From assembly GCA_027422505.1 (NCBI GenBank), contig JAPQWV010000017.1:13331501-13395500 (forward strand): a DNA stretch of 64,000 nt, in the 5' to 3' direction. Below the pieces are notes generated by a model, which did not search any database, was not told the origin of the DNA, and saw only the letters and a program-made list of their open reading frames with translations. The stretch is from Craterostigma plantagineum (lineage: Eukaryota; Streptophyta; Magnoliopsida; Lamiales; Linderniaceae). Numbering within the stretch: the first letter of the stretch is position 1; each line of letters opens with the position of its first letter. This document shows positions 22,864 to 34,588 of this stretch, one piece after another. Position numbers and translations under genes: made by a program.

Positions 22864-25284
22864 TTGATTGAACATACGGACAATTTCTGCTTATCAAGTC
22901 AGCTTATATGGTATTTGATGCAGTCTCAGACTAAACAAGAGAATATAGATGAAATATGGATGATGATAAACAACAGGCCCCTGCGCTTTTCAGCTTCTGA
23001 ATTCTACCTGCTGACAGGCATGAAAGTTTGTGCTCACCCCGTTGTGGTTAAAAATGACAGTTTCATTTCAAGGCACTTTCAAGGGAATGAGAGGGTTACA
23101 ACACAGGATGTTAGAGTCCAGGTGAATGAGATGGGCAAGCAAAAAACGTCTGCCGTCGATATTGAAAAGCTAAAGATGGCAAGCATTCTCTTTGTTGCAG
23201 ATGTCCTTCAAAAACTAAGTGGTAGAGAAACGTTCTTGATTGATACTAAGTGGTTATATTTGGTTGACGATCTTGACGAGTTCAACAATTATCCATGGGG
23301 TACCGTTTCATATCATAAAGTTCTGAAATCATTAAAGAGAGATCGTAGTTTGTTTGACCGTGATATTTTAACGGATTGTAGGAAAAAAGACTGTCGTCTG
23401 ACCTTAGCAGGATTTGTGCATCCCCTTCAGGTTATCAGCTTCGATTACATCTAATGTTCTGTTTGTCCTCATATTAGTGTGTCGAATTTGAGTATTTACT
23501 TCCATTTGCATTTTAGTTTGGCAGACACGCAAATCATTCATTGTAATTCGTAGTGTCTTTCGCTTAGGTACTTGCATATGAATGCATACCTGGCGTGGCG
23601 ACTGCATTTGCAAGATACGTAGGCGTTGCCAATACAACACTCCCATGCATGTGCCGTTGGAGAACTGTCAACTAGAGAAGAAAAGGTTCGCCAAGATTGG
23701 ATTATATCATTGAGTTAATGTGCAACCCAACTATGGAGCCAAGTGTTTTGCTGCCTACTGTTCAAGAAAGTGCTACAGCATACATTTCGGCCTCCCATTT
23801 CGGATCCATTTGTAATTCTACGGTCCAACAGCCACCGACTTCAGAGAGAAAGGAAATTAAAACTACGAATAGAGGTTCAGGTTCGTGCAGTGCCGCATGT
23901 GGAGAGCCATCGATGTTGACAATGTACGTACGCGTTGTTCGTAGAAGGCTTGTTAGTGGAAAAATTGTACAAAGAACAAAGCAGTCCGTTAACAAGACGC
24001 CTGTGCAGGGAAGGAATAGAGGGCCGACACTAGATCTGCCTACCGTAGTGCCAAACAGGGTAGGCAGTTCACCTGAAGAAATATCATCTTCAAGCTTTTC
24101 TGGAAGTTGTTTGGGCGACGAAGTTCATAAGTGTAAGACATCAAGATCATCAAGCATCAACAGGGGCACTTCATACTACGATCCCCGTAAGAAAGATTCC
24201 TGACAAAACATCACATATTTGCAAGGATGTTCACGATGTGGAAGATACGCAAATGTCGAATAAGCTGCAGCACCAAGACTCAAAACGGCCGAGCTCTGCC
24301 AATAAAGCCCCCCACGCCCCACCCCCACGAAATTGAAAAAAACCAAGAGAGTTGCATACCAAAACCATAAGATTGATAAACATGTACTGTACAAGATTGG
24401 AATATTCCCAAAAGTGGTGGAACGCGTCAATGAAGGAACATCATCTCGTGACGGGACTTTACAAATCAGAACTGACACGAGAATTCTTCCTTGCATTGAT
24501 GATAAACGAAAGCTGGCTCTGTGATGACGTAAGAATACACTTGCTTTCATGCCTTCTAACAATATACATGTCAAGTTACGAATATCACAGGACTTTACTT
24601 TATGGGTCTATGACGGCATGTCGACGAATGCCTACGCGGATTCATTGAGCTGCAGTCCCGGAGCAAGATTCCAAAAAAGGATGTTGCAATAATGAGCACA
24701 TCATTTGCAAGGCTTGCAACAACAGTCAATGCAAAAAATGGGGGTGCTGGTCTAAGCTTTTTGAGGCCGTTTGCCCTTGGCAAAGCAGAAGGATGGCCTT
24801 CGTGCCCATGGAGACGAGCAGATACGATTTTGTTTCCATTGACTGTTAAAAGATCACACTGGATTTTGTGCGCCTTCAAACCCATCTTCCAGAGGATGAC
24901 TATCCTAGATTTATACATTTGGCGTGATCCAAATCTCACCTACACTAATGCAGTAGTGAGAAAAGTGGCATATGCCATACGCTTGCTGCAACAGGATTTG
25001 CATCTCCCAAATTCAGAGAAGCCGCTGGTCGCACAGAGACATCTTGGTGTTCCACAACAGCTTGGCGGGTAATCTCGATGCCTGTATTTTATTTATACAT
25101 TACATCGCTATTGAAACTCACGAGTATATTTTTATGCATTTTCAGTGGAGATTGTGGCATATATATGTTGCGAAATGCTTTTGCAATGATGTTAGAAGAT
25201 GATCCGTTCGAATTAACGAGCTCACAGGTGTATGAATTTAGGCAGTACTTGACTGTATTAGTTTTTCTCTCATACTGGGCCTGA
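22864..25284 (+). pseudogene. DUF1985/Ulp1 family copy 3: most complete, with intact Ulp1 triad
   Basis: The N-terminal frame (22,864-23,454) is DUF1985: RPLRFSASEFYLLTGMKV, ISRHFQGN, DIEKLKMASILFVADVLQ and YLVDDLDEFNNYPWG. It is followed after a gap by YECIPGVATAFARYV and CMCRWRT, homologous to copy 2. A linker (23,697-24,203) is Ser/Thr-rich. The protease part has EFFLALMINESWLCDD, then RSHWILCAFKP (His at 24,857), TILDLYIW (Asp at 24,908), VPQQ (possible oxyanion Gln), and GGDCGIYML (Cys at 25,153). A 77-bp GT-AG intron (25,069-25,145) precedes GDCG. Several frame changes and no ATG make it a pseudogene as read, although some breaks could be introns. Confidence 0.75.
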
Positions 25285-26010
25285 CCGAATGAATAGAAAT
25301 GTCGAACTCTCATTGTTCTTTTTGTAGCGGTGTAGTGAAAAGCGTGGCCTTAGTGTGTAACTAGAATGCTGAATGGGTTGGACGCTTTAGTGAATGTCTA
25401 TACTTCTTGGGTACAATTTTTCGATGTTTATGTGCGAGTGTGTGGATTTTATGACATTACATTAGCATGAATGTAGCATTATCTCTAATTACAAAACGTG
25501 CTAATGATAAATCCTACAAAGTCTGCATTACTAAAAATGTTACAATGTTGACATAGGATCCGCCAGGCATCCATGTGTATTTGTTGTTACTGAAATCCAA
25601 ACAGATGCACATTATTTTTGCATTGGTATGTTTATCTCAATTACCTGAATATGAACAGTCATACGCAACTTTCAAGCAGTATGCTAGAATATTGTCAAAA
25701 GCATGGACAACATTGATTAATGAAGACCATTGTATGTGATGTTCATGAACGGTAAACCGTGATTATAAACAGTCAACAAAATTAAATTCCATAAAATCAT
25801 TGCACTCAAAGGTTGAATGGCCAAGGAGGAACGAAAATGCTAAACAGTGTAAGTGCTTATATACTATAAACAGATTTACAGCTGCAGGAGCAATTTTCAA
25901 TCATACGAAGTCAAAAATTTAACAGGCAACTCGCAAAAATACGCATACAATCAGCCTAAACAACGGCCCAGTGCTTCATATAATTTCTACAGTTCATCAG
26001 TTTTCATACT
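25285..26010. other. Spacer, no gene seen
   Basis: AT-rich interval without recognisable coding or repeat boundaries. Confidence 0.5.
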
Positions 26011-26485
26011 ATGCATACTAACGGTCATACACTCGTGGATTGGCAACGAGACTACCTGAGATCTTTAATGAACCAGGTAGAGGAAAGGATCGATGCGAAG
26101 ATAAATTGCCACAGGCTGTTTGAAGAACGTACATACGGCATGTTCCAAGTAAGGTACGATACTCTCACAGAAAGTGTTGAAAATGTGCTCGGGGCTATCA
26201 ATGAACATTACATGAAGATTCACAAAAAATTGGCCAACATAGACGTCACCATCGGTAATCTATTTCAGGAAATTTATATGAAACCCGTCCATTATTTTCA
26301 TGTATTGTTAAGTGTTTTATTGCTAAATTAAAAATTGCACGCATTCGCAGGAACACAAGACGACATCATGCAATTGTTATTTACTGGAAAATCACGATCC
26401 CATCAGGCCAAAATTGCAAGACAGAAGCGTTTGGAAATTATGAAATCTAAACGAGGATTACAGAAAGCAGTAAACAAAACCTAGG
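26011..26485 (+). pseudogene. Coiled-coil and basic-tail relic of the DUF1985/Ulp1 family
   Basis: The frame 26,011-26,331 encodes NQVEERIDAKINCHRLFEER and YMKIHKKLANIDVTIGNLF, which parallels the coiled coil of copy 1. After a likely intron (acceptor CGCAG near 26,350) it continues with DDIMQLLFTGKSRSHQAK and a basic tail ending KRGLQKAVNKT before a TAG near 26,483. A basic C-terminus also ends copy 2. The position, 300 bases before the Helitron gene, suggests it is the terminal exon set of copy 3 or of another copy. No catalytic motif. Confidence 0.5.
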
Positions 26486-26756
26486 AACACGAGATGGTAT
26501 GCAAGTAAAATTCCCGCAACATATCACCAAACACAAATATTAATGCTAGTTGTTGTTTAAATTGTTATGCGTTGACTGCAGAAAGTGATAGAAGGCAACG
26601 AACAAGCGTTTTACCCTCGGTACAATACGTAAAAGAGGAGCTTCTTCATTGCCATTTTGTGATGCGCTGGTTTGGAAGGCAGAGTCAACAAAAAAACAAG
26701 ACTATGGAAAAACTTTGCTCTACACTATATGCTGCAACCAAGGTAGAGTGTCGCTT

Positions 26757-29700
26757 CCTCCATCGAGGCAACCACTCAATACTTGCTTCATATGATTTCT
26801 GACAAATCATTTCGACAGTACATCAGGGTTTATAATTCAATTCTTGCATTTACATCCATGGGAGCGAAAGTTAACACGTCGGTCAAACCAAAATCAGGCG
26901 CATATGTTTACAGAATCCACGGACAAAACTATCACAACATTGGTTCTTTGCTTCCAGCTGAAGGAGATAAGCCAAGATTTGCTCACTTATACATTTACAA
27001 CACTGCAAATGAAGTCTCCAACAGAATGAACACGCTTTCTAGAGAAAGCTCTTGGAATTTGGATACAGATGTCATTGCCAAACTAATAACAATGTTAAAT
27101 GGGAACAATGAGCTAGCTAAAATCTTTAGGATGGCAAGAGACAGGTATGAAGCCGAAAGGGCAACTAAATTATCGATAAGGCTGATAGGTCGCGGACGCC
27201 ACCAAAGGCAATATGACCTACCAGCAACGGATGAAATTGCAGGACTAATAGTCGGTGACCTGCCAGTAACAATTGGGGAACGGGACATAATTGTCCAGAT
27301 GAAAAATGGCCAACTTCAAAGAATCAGCGAGTCACATCCTTCTTTCATGGCAATGCAGTACCCGTTGCTTTTTCCTTTTGGTGAAATTGGTTACCACGAT
27401 CAGACCCCATACAACGGAGTGCTGCACGCAACGTTCAAGAGGAAATGTATAACACTGAGGGAGTTTTATGCTTACCAAATACAAATTAGATTGTCTCAAG
27501 GAAATGGTATCATTCGAACGGGCCGTCTTTTTTACCAACATGTAGTTGATGCATATACAGCCATAGAACAAGAAAGATTGCGTTGGGTCAGAAATAATCA
27601 GAAGACGTTGAGGGCAGAACTTTATAGCAACATATGCGATGCAGTATCAAGGGGGAGATGGATGCAAGATCACTTGGAAAAAAAAATTTTGCCTTCGTCT
27701 TTTACGAGATCTCCGAGATATATGGTTGAAAATTATCACGACGCTCTCGCCTTATGCAGATGGTATGGCAACCCACATCTATTCGTAACAATAACAGCAA
27801 ATCCAAACTGGGAAGACATCGCAGATCATCTTCAAACGTATGGTGATGACCTGCAATGCCGAATGTTCAAGATAAAGTTAGAACAACTTGGCGGACATTC
27901 GCAGTGGATGCTTCTTTCCTAATATTAAGGCTGATATTTCATTTACGCAATAGCTTTAGTAATCATGTAAACATTTCTAAAAGTTCGTATATTTGTCGGC
28001 AACGCAACGTTGTATACTATTGAATTCCAGAAACGTGGTTTGCCCCATGCCCATATACTGCTATGGCTTAATCGAGCAGGCGTCGAGCCTACTCCTGCAG
28101 AGTTTGATGCAATAATTTTGGCAGAGATTCCGGACCGCCAAATTGATGAGAGGGATATGCTTTGGTCGAACAATTCATGATGCATGGACCGTGTGGTTTC
28201 AATGGACCAAATTCTCCATGCATGGAAAAAAACAGGTGCACAAAGAACTTCCCAAAACAATATAGTGTTAGGACAACGATTGACGAATACGGATATGTGC
28301 CTTATAGATGGAGGGATGATGGTAGATTTATCTTTAAAAAGGACATAGTCCTCGACAACGGTTATGTGGAGCCGCATAACCTGGCAATGTTGAAAAAATA
28401 TAGGACACATATTAACGTGGAATGGTACAACACAAGAAGGGCAATAAAGTATTTGTTCAAATATATCACAAAAGGAGTGACAAGGCGACGATGATAATCG
28501 AGTCCGTGAATGCACAATCCACAGGGAAAAGCCCCCGACATGGTGACGAAATATAAAGATTTTTAGATTGCAGATATTTATCTGCTTGTGAAGCAATGTG
28601 GATAATACTGGCATTCGACATCCACCACCGAAAACCTGCTGTACAGAGGCTTCAAATTCATTTGGAAGGCCATCAGAGTTCACTGTATGATGAATCTGCC
28701 AATCTGGAGAACATGATGACTGCAAGTGGCATTCAGAAGACTATGTTCACAGAATGGATGGAAACAAGCAAGTACAATCCTGAGGCAAGGAATCTTACTT
28801 ACATGCAGTTTCCATCGAATTTTGTATGGAATGCATCTAGCAAGGCATGGACACCGCGAAAGAAAGGGTTTGTCATTGGCAGGATTGTGAACATACATTC
28901 AACAGCAAGCAAAATATATTACATGAGAATGTTGCTTACTATGGTGAAAGGACCAACATCGTATCCGGACATATGTACGGTAAACGGGCAAGTTATGCAG
29001 ACTTTCAAGGATGCTTGCTATAAAAGGGGATTGTTAGATGGTGATTCAAAGTGGCATCAGGCTATGGACGAGGCTTCTCAATGGGCTTCGCCAAATCAGC
29101 TTCGACAACTATTTGTTTCTGAACACGTGCTAATATGACAACGACGTCTGTTTGGCATAAGTAAACTGCACCTTACAGATGACCAATTGAAAAACTACAC
29201 CCTTGCAGAGATTGAAAAAAGCATGACGCAAAGTTCCAAGACTCTTTCAGATTTCCCACCGATGCCTACACCCTCAAAGACGATTATAAAAGAACTCAAC
29301 AACAGGATGCTCATGGAAGAAACTAACTACAGCACTGAAGAGAACACAATAGAACATCAACGTCTTATTGATACTCTGAATGAAGAGCAGCAAAGGCTCT
29401 TCGACGACGTTATGCACTCAGTGCACAACAACAAATGGGGCTTATTCTTCTTATACGAACCTTGAGGGACGGGGAAAACACACGTTACAAGACGTTAATA
29501 AAAAAATCAAGATCAGAGAGTCGAATTGTCATCCCGGTTGCATCATAAGGTATAGCAGCATTATTACTTCCGGGTGGAAGGACATCACATTCCAGATTTA
29601 AGATTCCAATAACTCTCCAAAGAACTCTATGTGCGACATAAAGCATGGAATGATGCTGGCTGAATTACTAACGTGTTCAGAGCTAATTATCTGGGATGAG

Positions 29701-30707
29701 GCTCCGATGACTCACAAATACGCATTTCAGGCGTTAGACAGAACACTGAGAGACCTCATGTCTAGGGCAAATGTCGCAGACGTTGGACCTTTTGGTGGCA
29801 AAACTGTCTTGCTGGGTGGTGATTTCAAGCAAATTCTGCCAGTAATAGCTCATATTTATGGGAGACGGCCGTGTTTACACGTTGTCGCAGAACATGAGAT
29901 TACATCATGGTGACACGGATAAATCCATGGAAACAGTTAAACTGCTAGAGGATATGTGTATTAACACTCATGGTGACACCGTTAGTGGCATAGCTACGTA
30001 TGTTTACTCAGATTTTGAAGATCGTATGACAGAGCATGATTATATCAGGGAAAGAGCGATACTGACGCCACGAAACCAAACGGTAGATGAAGTAATAGTT
30101 ACATGCTATCAATAACTCCGGGCCTTCTTACTGAATATTTAAGTGCGGACAGTGTTGAGCTAGATGCTGAATTGGAGAACATGGACACAATGTATCCAGT
30201 TGAGTTTCTAAACACTCTTGAATTTTCTGGTATTCTTAACCATAAACTAATATTGAAGCCAGCAATTCCTGTCATGTTATTGAGGAACATCAACCAGAGG
30301 GATGGTTTGTGCAACGGAACTAGGATGATTGTATCACATTTGGGGAGAAGAGTGGTTGAGGCGGAAATTTTAACAGGTACTCATAAAGGGAAAAAGGTTC
30401 TAATACCAAGAATCATCCTTTCTCCATCGGACACAACATGGCCGTTCAAACTCCGTCTTTGTCAGTTTCCACAGAAAGTTTGCTACGCAATGACAATAAA
30501 CAGAAGTCAAGAACAGAGCCTAAAGAGGGTAGGGGTGTATCTTCCAAACCTGTTTTCACCCATGGGCAGTTGTAGGTTGCGCTTTCTCGTGTGACATCAT
30601 CGACGGGAATTAAGGTATTATGCATTAATGAAGACGGCGTAGACGACGACGAGATTACCAATATAGTTTACTCGGAAGTATTCAACAACATTCACCAAAC
30701 TATTTAG
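26757..30707 (+). pseudogene. Helitron Rep-helicase gene (RepHel), heavily broken
   Basis: The encoded protein would nick, unwind and roll-circle replicate a Helitron. The N-terminal frame (to 27,922) has FRQYIRVYNSILAFTSMGAK, HNIGSLLPAEG, PLLFPFGEIGYHD, SSFTRSPRYMVENYHDALAL and PHLFVTITANPNWEDI, the Helitron-like N domain. Further frames give GLPHAHILLWLN (HUH metal-binding motif) and AIKYLFKYITKG (the two-Tyr region), so the Rep nuclease is recognisable. The Pif1-type helicase follows: Walker A GTGKT at 29,466, Walker B LIIWDEAPM, GGKTVLLGGDFKQILPV, and C-terminal INRSQEQS and VALSRVTSSTGI. Stops include TGA at 29,463-29,465, TAA at 29,546-29,548 and TAG at 30,573-30,575, plus several frameshifts. 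Confidence 0.9.
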
Positions 30708-32125
30708 TGTGAAAATTACTTTCCCGCTGTAAGATGTATAATACTTTATCAAATGCTTTATCTCTAAATACTGCTGAGTATTTTACTTTACCAATTTCAG
30801 CAATTGATTGATGAGCATAAGATGCGTTTTGCCCAATAACCTTTAGCACAAAGCTTACGCTTATGTGAATTACATTAAGAAGCGTGACTCCGTTATCACA
30901 TAACTTTTATAAAGAAATACGGTATTAATTATCCCTTCCATTCGAAGTGCAACGAACATTCTGATAAATAACTTTAACATGTGCATCGCGCAGTTGCTAG
31001 TGGCTCTACTTGCGTTTCAAAACCCTATATTAGCGCATGGGCAGGTGTATGTTGTACTTTCTCACGCGACATCGTCAACATGAACTAAGGTATTGAGCGT
31101 GAACGAAGGTGGCGGAGACGATCGCGAGGTTACCAACATAGTTTACCATGAAGTATTCATTAACATGCACCAAAATTTATTGCCATAACTAAGATGAAAA
31201 TTCTTTTGAAGTTCTCGAAATGCCTCACTTACAGTTGGTGACGATAAGACAACTGAGTTTTGCGAAGCGGTCCATTCTTCCGTCGAGCAGAATATAGTTG
31301 TGGTAGTCACATAATTCCATATAGGATAAATGCATTTCATAGGATAAATTGCACTGAAAGATGTATAATTCAGTATTAAAATGCATTATATTTAAATATT
31401 GCTGACAACATTAATCTGCATATTTTTCTAGCACCAATTCCATATAATTCCATATAGGATAAATGCATTTCGTAGGATTAATTGCACTGAAAGATGTATA
31501 ATTCAGTATTAAAATGCATTATATTTTAAATATTACTGACAACATTAATCTGCATATTTTTCTAGCACCAATTCTTACGTACAATCTCAGCAACTGAATG
31601 ATGAGCATAGGATGCATAAAATTTTTAATTTATTTTTAGAAATTCGAGTGTCGAGATTCAATGCATGTAAATGTTGAGTTGCTATGCGATGCTAAAATTA
31701 TGACGTACCATGATATGGTTGAATTTATTTCTTTTCTGAGTAGAAAGGCATAAAGTCTCAAATATTGCGTATTATTCAGTGTTTTTAAGGCATCTGAACA
31801 GTCCGCGAGGACACCAAAGCAGTCTTGCGTAGCATTTAATGATTTTAGAGCATCTGATCAGTCTCCGACGACAACAAGGGGTGTGTAATGGCAGCAATCC
31901 ATTCCTATTCACAACACACACAAATACACATACATAGAATCTTCATGTAGGTGGAAAATGCAGACGACCCTTCATCTGTCTCAGCAAGAATGGAACCCAA
32001 GAACTTCTTCGCCATCGATTAAACACGAAAATCATTGTACATGGCATTTCTAGGTTTTAGCACAAAATGATATTAATTACATCTGCAAACCAAAATCCAA
32101 CAAACAGTCAAAGAAATAAGTATAA
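30708..32125. other. Helitron 3' region with tandem duplications
   Basis: Positions 31,035-31,186 repeat the helicase C-terminus of 30,565-30,707 in diverged form (VLSHATSST in place of VALSRVTSST). Positions 31,311-31,443 and 31,444-31,576 are a nearly identical direct tandem repeat with a 133-bp period. No other coding potential. Confidence 0.75.
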
Positions 32126-32153
32126 CCCGTGCATTGCACGGGTCAACACCTAG
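32126..32153 (+). terminator. Helitron 3' terminal hairpin and CTAG
   Basis: A perfect 7-bp inverted repeat with a 3-base loop, followed by CTAG eight bases later, is the transposition termination signal of Helitrons. It signals the end of rolling-circle transfer and is not a transcription terminator. Confidence 0.85.
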
Positions 32154-32287
32154 TCTAAGGTATAATACAAATTTGGATCATTAGCTATACTATTTTCCCT
32201 TTTTTGGTTGTTAGCATGGGATAATGTCACATAGTTCTTGTTTTGTCGGAAAAAATGTTTAGAGACTTATTCGTACTGACATATGAA

Positions 32288-32507
32288 TGTTTTTTTTTAG
32301 ACCGGGGAACCTAGCGGGCTAAGTAAACCCCGAGGGCCGACCTACTACCTGCTAAACAGGCCGACCAAATCAAATGCACATGTCTAGGCCCATGTGGGAC
32401 AGGCCTAGGAAAATGTTGGCAGGAGGGTTCGAACCCGGACCTCTACCTCGTTACCCCAAGCACCTCAATATTGGTCTTCGTAAGCACTAGACCAATGCCT
32501 CATTGGC
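32288..32507 (-). mobile_element. tRNA-derived SINE with 9-bp target duplication
   Basis: Read on the minus strand it starts near ATTGGTCTAGTGCTTA (box A-like) and has a box B, GGGTTCGAACCC, at 32,436-32,425. It ends in an A-run seen as plus-strand T's at 32,290-32,298. Identical ACATATGAA lies on both sides (32,279-32,287 and 32,508-32,516). Pol III boxes, a 3' A tail and a target duplication together define a SINE of about 220 bp. It lies 250 bp beyond the ZIP gene stop. It is not a functional tRNA gene: no cloverleaf was found. Confidence 0.85.
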
Positions 32508-32760
32508 ACATATGAAGTTAGTTTTTTTCACATAGACTGAGAAATCGAAATCATGGTGCTGCCTTTGTATCATGTTTTTTGTTCATAAATTGCCCTTGCA
32601 TACACTGATATGATTTCAAAATTCTACATAACATATTTTTAACTGACCAACAGCATTCATCAAACATAAAGCACCAATACCTTCATCAAATGACAAATAA
32701 CATGGAAAATGCGTAGATAATCAATCATAAGAGCAAGACAAAGATAATCTCCATATGGAT

Positions 32761-34588
32761 TCATGCCCATCTTGCCAGAAAAGACATGCATCCAACGCCC
32801 AAGAGAAGAGAAGAATAAGCACCCAACTGAAGCCTAGCATTGCTTTGCATCCTTGGATTCATGAAATCTGCTGCCAAGAGATCGACGAGAGCCATGTAGA
32901 TCAAAATACCTGACGAAGCCGAACCAAATATGCCTTCGACTGTCAGAGCTTTTTGGCTGTTTTCTTTGTACGCCGATGAGATCGCAATGCCCACTCCCAT
33001 TCCGATCGGTGTAGTCAACGAGAAAAATAGCATCATAATGCTCGTCGTCATCGACTCGAACTTGGCCTAATGAATTATCATTATGAGATAACATTTCATA
33101 TAAGTAACTCAACCCAAATTTAAACAAAGGAAGAAAAAAAAGGGAAATTAAAAACGTATAAAATGAGTTTTGAGTGAACAACATTTTTTCTACATAAAAA
33201 CTCAATTAAAATAATGCAAGCGGATATTCAAATCAATTGTCTCTTTTGTGAGACAACAAATTTTTTGGGACATGCAACATATATTATCTTATCCCAACAA
33301 GCTAAAAGACAAATAGTACTCCTATCTTTCCTTCACATAAATATCTGATGCATTGATCTCAAAAGTTTACACTAAAAGATCTGAAATATAATTAAGTGTT
33401 CAATCATTTTCACGGAGATTAGGAAATCACGTGGTGAATGTAGGTTGTTGTTGTTGGTGGGGACAGTCGAATCACATTCTTCCAAGATTTTGAATAAATA
33501 TGGCAACATAATGACAACATATCTCAGTTATTCTTATGACAATATTTCGACCTTTCAAATTATTTCGAAATTTGTACACACCTATTATATATAATATTGT
33601 AATCAAAATTATTCAAGTACACCTGTGAAATACATCCACCAAGGCCGATGCCCTCGAAGAATTGGTGAAATGACAAAGCTGCCATTAGAGGCTTAATCGT
33701 TTCCAAGCTCTTGGAAGCTCCTAGTGATACTCCAATGATAACCGAGTGTACCAAAATCCCCAACTCCAAAACCTAAAATCCCAAAATAAATAGAAAGAAA
33801 TTGACCAGGGGCAAAACGGTCAATTTTCCTATTCCTCCGAAGTTGTCGGGATTATAAAAAAGCACACAACAAACACCATATATACATACCTGCGATATCA
33901 CGCGCTGTCGCAGTAGCTCCGACTGCTCTAAACCTTGTGATGGAACGGCGGCTCCATGAGCATGCCCATGAGTGGCATGCGTGTGGACATGCATATGGCC
34001 ATCATGGCCATCCACGTCATCGTCACCGTGGTGGCCATTATTAGCCTCTTCCTCATCATCGACAGCCGCATTCGCCAGTTTATTATTAGACTTGTTGCCA
34101 AAGTGAACTCTGTTGTAAAACCCAGAAGCAAGAGTATCCACCATAAGCGTGGCGATCGCCGACATCATCGATATGAAACCTGCAAAGGGGAACTTCTGCC
34201 ATGGGCCTTCGTCAAGACAGGGCGACGTCAGCGTTCTGAAGGCCTCGGGGAGTATGTGTATGAAACCAGTGGCAAGAATTACGCCGGCGGCGAAAGCCTT
34301 TATCATGAAGAAGATGTCGTTCTCTGGCCTGAGGATTTCGTACCTCTTTCCGAGGATTGGTATGCACACTCCGATCGCCCCGGCGCAAAGCACGGAGGCG
34401 ATTGCGATCAACTTGAACTTGAGGACCGCCGATCCTCCGCCAGCGTGGCGGTCGGGGCCATCATAGTCCCGACAGGCGATGTGGGACCCAGCGACGGTTC
34501 TCGTGGATAAGATTAGGATGAGCGATGTAAGGATTATTACGGTTGAGATGCCATGGCGATAGTTTATTTTTGCGATGATGATGGTCAT
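32761..34588 (-). CDS. ZIP: ZIP family zinc/iron transporter, 3 exons, 384 aa
   Basis: A membrane importer of Zn2+ and related divalent metals into the cytosol, ZIP/IRT subfamily. Exons are 34,588-33,890, 33,772-33,623 and 33,066-32,761 (699, 150 and 306 nt), joined by GT-AG introns in phase 0, giving 384 residues with no break. It begins with a hydrophobic segment that could be a signal peptide ([19 protein letters not shown]), followed by CRDYDG. Eight membrane segments are expected. The loop between segments 3 and 4 is His-rich ([18 protein letters not shown]), a likely metal-binding loop. Segment 4 has [12 protein letters not shown] and segment 5 has [12 protein letters not shown], which hold the conserved transport His residues. 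It ends [15 protein letters not shown], as usual. It resembles the ZIP4/IRT3 group by eye; the paralogue is uncertain. Confidence 0.95.

Larger units (their letters stand above)
26757..32153 (+). mobile_element. Helitron, 3' end defined, 5' end not found
   Basis: The RepHel gene is followed 1.4 kb later by a typical Helitron 3' terminus: a 7-bp stem with a 3-base loop (CCCGTGC-ATT-GCACGGG, 32,126-32,142), eight bases, then CTAG at 32,150-32,153 next to T. Helitrons make no target duplication and usually insert between A and T, consistent with the T at 32,154. The 5' TC terminus was not identified, so the given start is only the gene start. The DUF1985/Ulp1 genes at 17.9-26.5 kb could lie inside the same element. 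Confidence 0.8.

Noticed and set aside
32400..32510. Possible tRNA gene with GGGTTCGAACCC
   Set aside because: Box B is present but no cloverleaf was found; the A-run and 9-bp target duplication show it is a SINE.
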